Assembly: GCA_005808665.1 (NCBI GenBank)
Contig: SYLG01000017.1
Coordinates: 1 to 37,666, forward strand
Length of the DNA stretch: 37,666 nucleotides
Source: Planctomycetia bacterium
GTDB lineage: Bacteria; Planctomycetota; Planctomycetia; Gemmatales; Gemmataceae
Direction of reading: 5' to 3'
Part shown: piece by piece, positions 37,074-37,666 of the stretch
Layout of the letters: each line of letters starts with the position of its first letter
Position numbering within the stretch: position 1 is the stretch's first letter
Program-made: the position numbers and the translations under genes
Notes under the pieces: generated by a model
Told to the model about the DNA's origin: nothing
The model's database searches: none
What the model saw: the letters and a program-made list of their open reading frames with translations, nothing else

Positions 37074-37162
37074 GGCTCGGCGATTTTATACAACCGATTC
37101 CCTCGCTCGACAGCCCCTTCTTTGGCAGGCCGGGGGCGATCTCCAGTGTCGCCGAACGAGCC
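37074..37162 (+). ncRNA. Candidate structured element: long-range inverted repeat followed by T-rich run
   Basis: GGCTCGGCGA (37074-37083) can pair with TCGCCGAACGAGCC (37149-37162), leaving a bulge of four bases on the second arm. The enclosed 65 bases are GC-rich (GGCAGGCCGGGGGC near 37126), and CTTTCTTTTTAATTGTTTTT follows on the plus strand. This would suit a small RNA with a terminator, or a remnant of a repeated element. There is no independent evidence of transcription. Confidence 0.3.
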
Positions 37163-37173
37163 TTTCTTTTTAA

Positions 37174-37509
37174 TTGTTTTTCATTCCTCATTCCCCCCAA
37201 ATCCGTAACAAGATTGCGACCGCCAGTCAGGCCTCATTTCGCAAATGGCAAAAGGCCGAAATATTCTTTAGAATACTGGAGTATCTTCGAAAAAAGCATC
37301 CAGAATGGTCTAAAAACCTGATGTTAACTATTATCAGGCCTCACTTAGCGCTTCCAGCCATCACCGATATTCCGTACCAATGTTCATTTTTGGCCTTGAC
37401 AACCGATTTTCCAATTGCAAAAATGCGTATGCGTTCACGGGATTTTGAGATTTTAGTTGACACGAGTGGGTCTTTCCAGCGATACCAGCTGGCATGCAGA
37501 CACTCATAA
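37174..37509 (+). CDS. Doubtful ORF, possible remnant of a nuclease-like protein
   Basis: 111 codons from a TTG that directly follows an in-frame TAA; the first ATG is at 37321, so no good start exists. The sequence is more A/T-rich than its neighbours. The protein has a plausible helical part (FRKWQKAEIFFRILEYLRKK, 22-41) and a strand-like segment RSRDFEILVD at about 87-96. This loosely recalls DUF2726 restriction-like proteins, but the resemblance is too weak to assign. It ends 16 bases inside the following coiled-coil ORF. It may be a truncated gene, an inactive remnant or no gene at all. Confidence 0.3.
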   Translation: MFFIPHSPQIRNKIATASQASFRKWQKAEIFFRILEYLRKKHPEWSKNLMLTIIRPHLALPAITDIPYQCSFLALTTDFPIAKMRMRSRDFEILVDTSGSFQRYQLACRHS

Positions 37510-37666
37510 AACTTTTGGAAACGGTACACGATCTCGAGACTTTACTCAGATGTGCCAGGGAGGAGATCCGTTTCCTTCGTAAAAAATGTGAATTGGTTAG
37601 TATTCTCCACATTACTTGTGAAATGTGGCAAACGGATAACATCCGCCTTAAAGCCGAAAATGCCCA
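37494..37666 (+). CDS. Coiled-coil protein, partial (C-terminus beyond window end)
   Basis: The plus strand is open from an ATG at 37494 to the window edge, 57 codons. The translation begins MQTLIKLLETVHDLETLLRC, then AREEIRFLRKKCELVSILH and ends DNIRLKAENA. Leucines and isoleucines recur at heptad spacing, so it is probably an alpha-helical coiled coil. An in-frame stop at 37458-37460 bounds it upstream; the start codon has no strong ribosome site. No domain can be named from this fragment. It overlaps the doubtful ORF at 37174-37509 by 16 bases. Confidence 0.5.
   Translation, partial: MQTLIKLLETVHDLETLLRCAREEIRFLRKKCELVSILHITCEMWQTDNIRLKAENA

Larger units (their letters stand above)
36917..37173. 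other. Intergenic region with tandem repeat and hairpins
   Basis: 257 bases without a convincing gene. The tandem repeat at 36933-36958 and the hairpin CTTAAAGGCA/TGCCTTAAG (about 36948-36970) lie just after the RNase gene and may end its transcript. The segment 37074-37162 holds an imperfect long-range inverted repeat. A 68-codon minus ORF at 36994-37200 spans this region without a supported domain. Confidence 0.45.

Noticed and set aside
37361-37642. 93-codon minus ORF at the right end
   Set aside because: Opposite the coiled-coil frame; composition without pattern and no support for a start.

Overview
The window looks like a chromosomal segment of a planctomycete, most likely from the Gemmata-type lineages. 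The evidence is a DUF1501, PSC-cytochrome/DUF1549/DUF1553 and WD40 gene cluster, which is typical of Planctomycetes. Two extracellular proteins also carry the LExLExRxVP N-terminal signature common in Gemmata relatives, and several small proteins look planctomycete-specific. No rRNA, tRNA, CRISPR array or recognisable transposase gene was found.

Layout, left to right. 1-962 (-): start of a large secreted surface protein that runs off the left edge and begins at a GTG. 963-1458: gene-free, with a repeated 11-mer. 1459-2952 (-): pterin carbinolamine dehydratase followed by tRNA-dihydrouridine synthase. 3043-3612 (+): BON-domain lipoprotein. 3651-5697 (-): groES-groEL with a clear terminator. 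5995-8985 (+): compact run of larE, a 92-aa helical protein, a TatD/EboB-like hydrolase and tsaD. 9165-9539 (+): small secreted protein lying antisense to the tail of a subtilisin-like protease (9189-11780, -). 11979-14000 (-): glutamine-dependent NAD synthetase. 14282-15790 (+): malate:quinone oxidoreductase. 15838-17010 (-): secreted C45-type amidohydrolase/acyltransferase. 17083-18416 (+): dTDP-4-dehydrorhamnose reductase and a small conserved protein. 18427-20220 (-): membrane-anchored MutS-family ATPase. 20464-27408 (+): DUF1501, DUF1549/1553 and WD40 genes. 27444-30940 (-): GNAT acetyltransferase and a pair of M16 peptidases, one with and one without the zinc motif. 31171-33123 (+): acetyl-CoA synthetase. 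33207-36267 (-): tsaB, secreted esterase and tyrA, joined by two ATGA overlaps. 36329-36916 (+): RNase HI. 36917-37666: atypical, more A/T-rich stretch with a tandem repeat, a long imperfect inverted repeat, a doubtful ORF and the start of a coiled-coil protein cut by the right edge.

Most genes are housekeeping: protein folding, tRNA modification (Dus, TsaD, TsaB), NAD synthesis, acetate activation, the malate branch of the respiratory chain, tyrosine and dTDP-rhamnose synthesis. The planctomycete-specific layer is the envelope and secreted set: the LExLExRxVP proteins, the DUF1501/1549/WD40 cluster, the lipoprotein and the secreted hydrolases. I see no complete new defence or mobile system. 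The best candidates for something undescribed are the antisense gene pair at 9165-9539, the larE-to-tsaD run, and the right-hand end from 36917.
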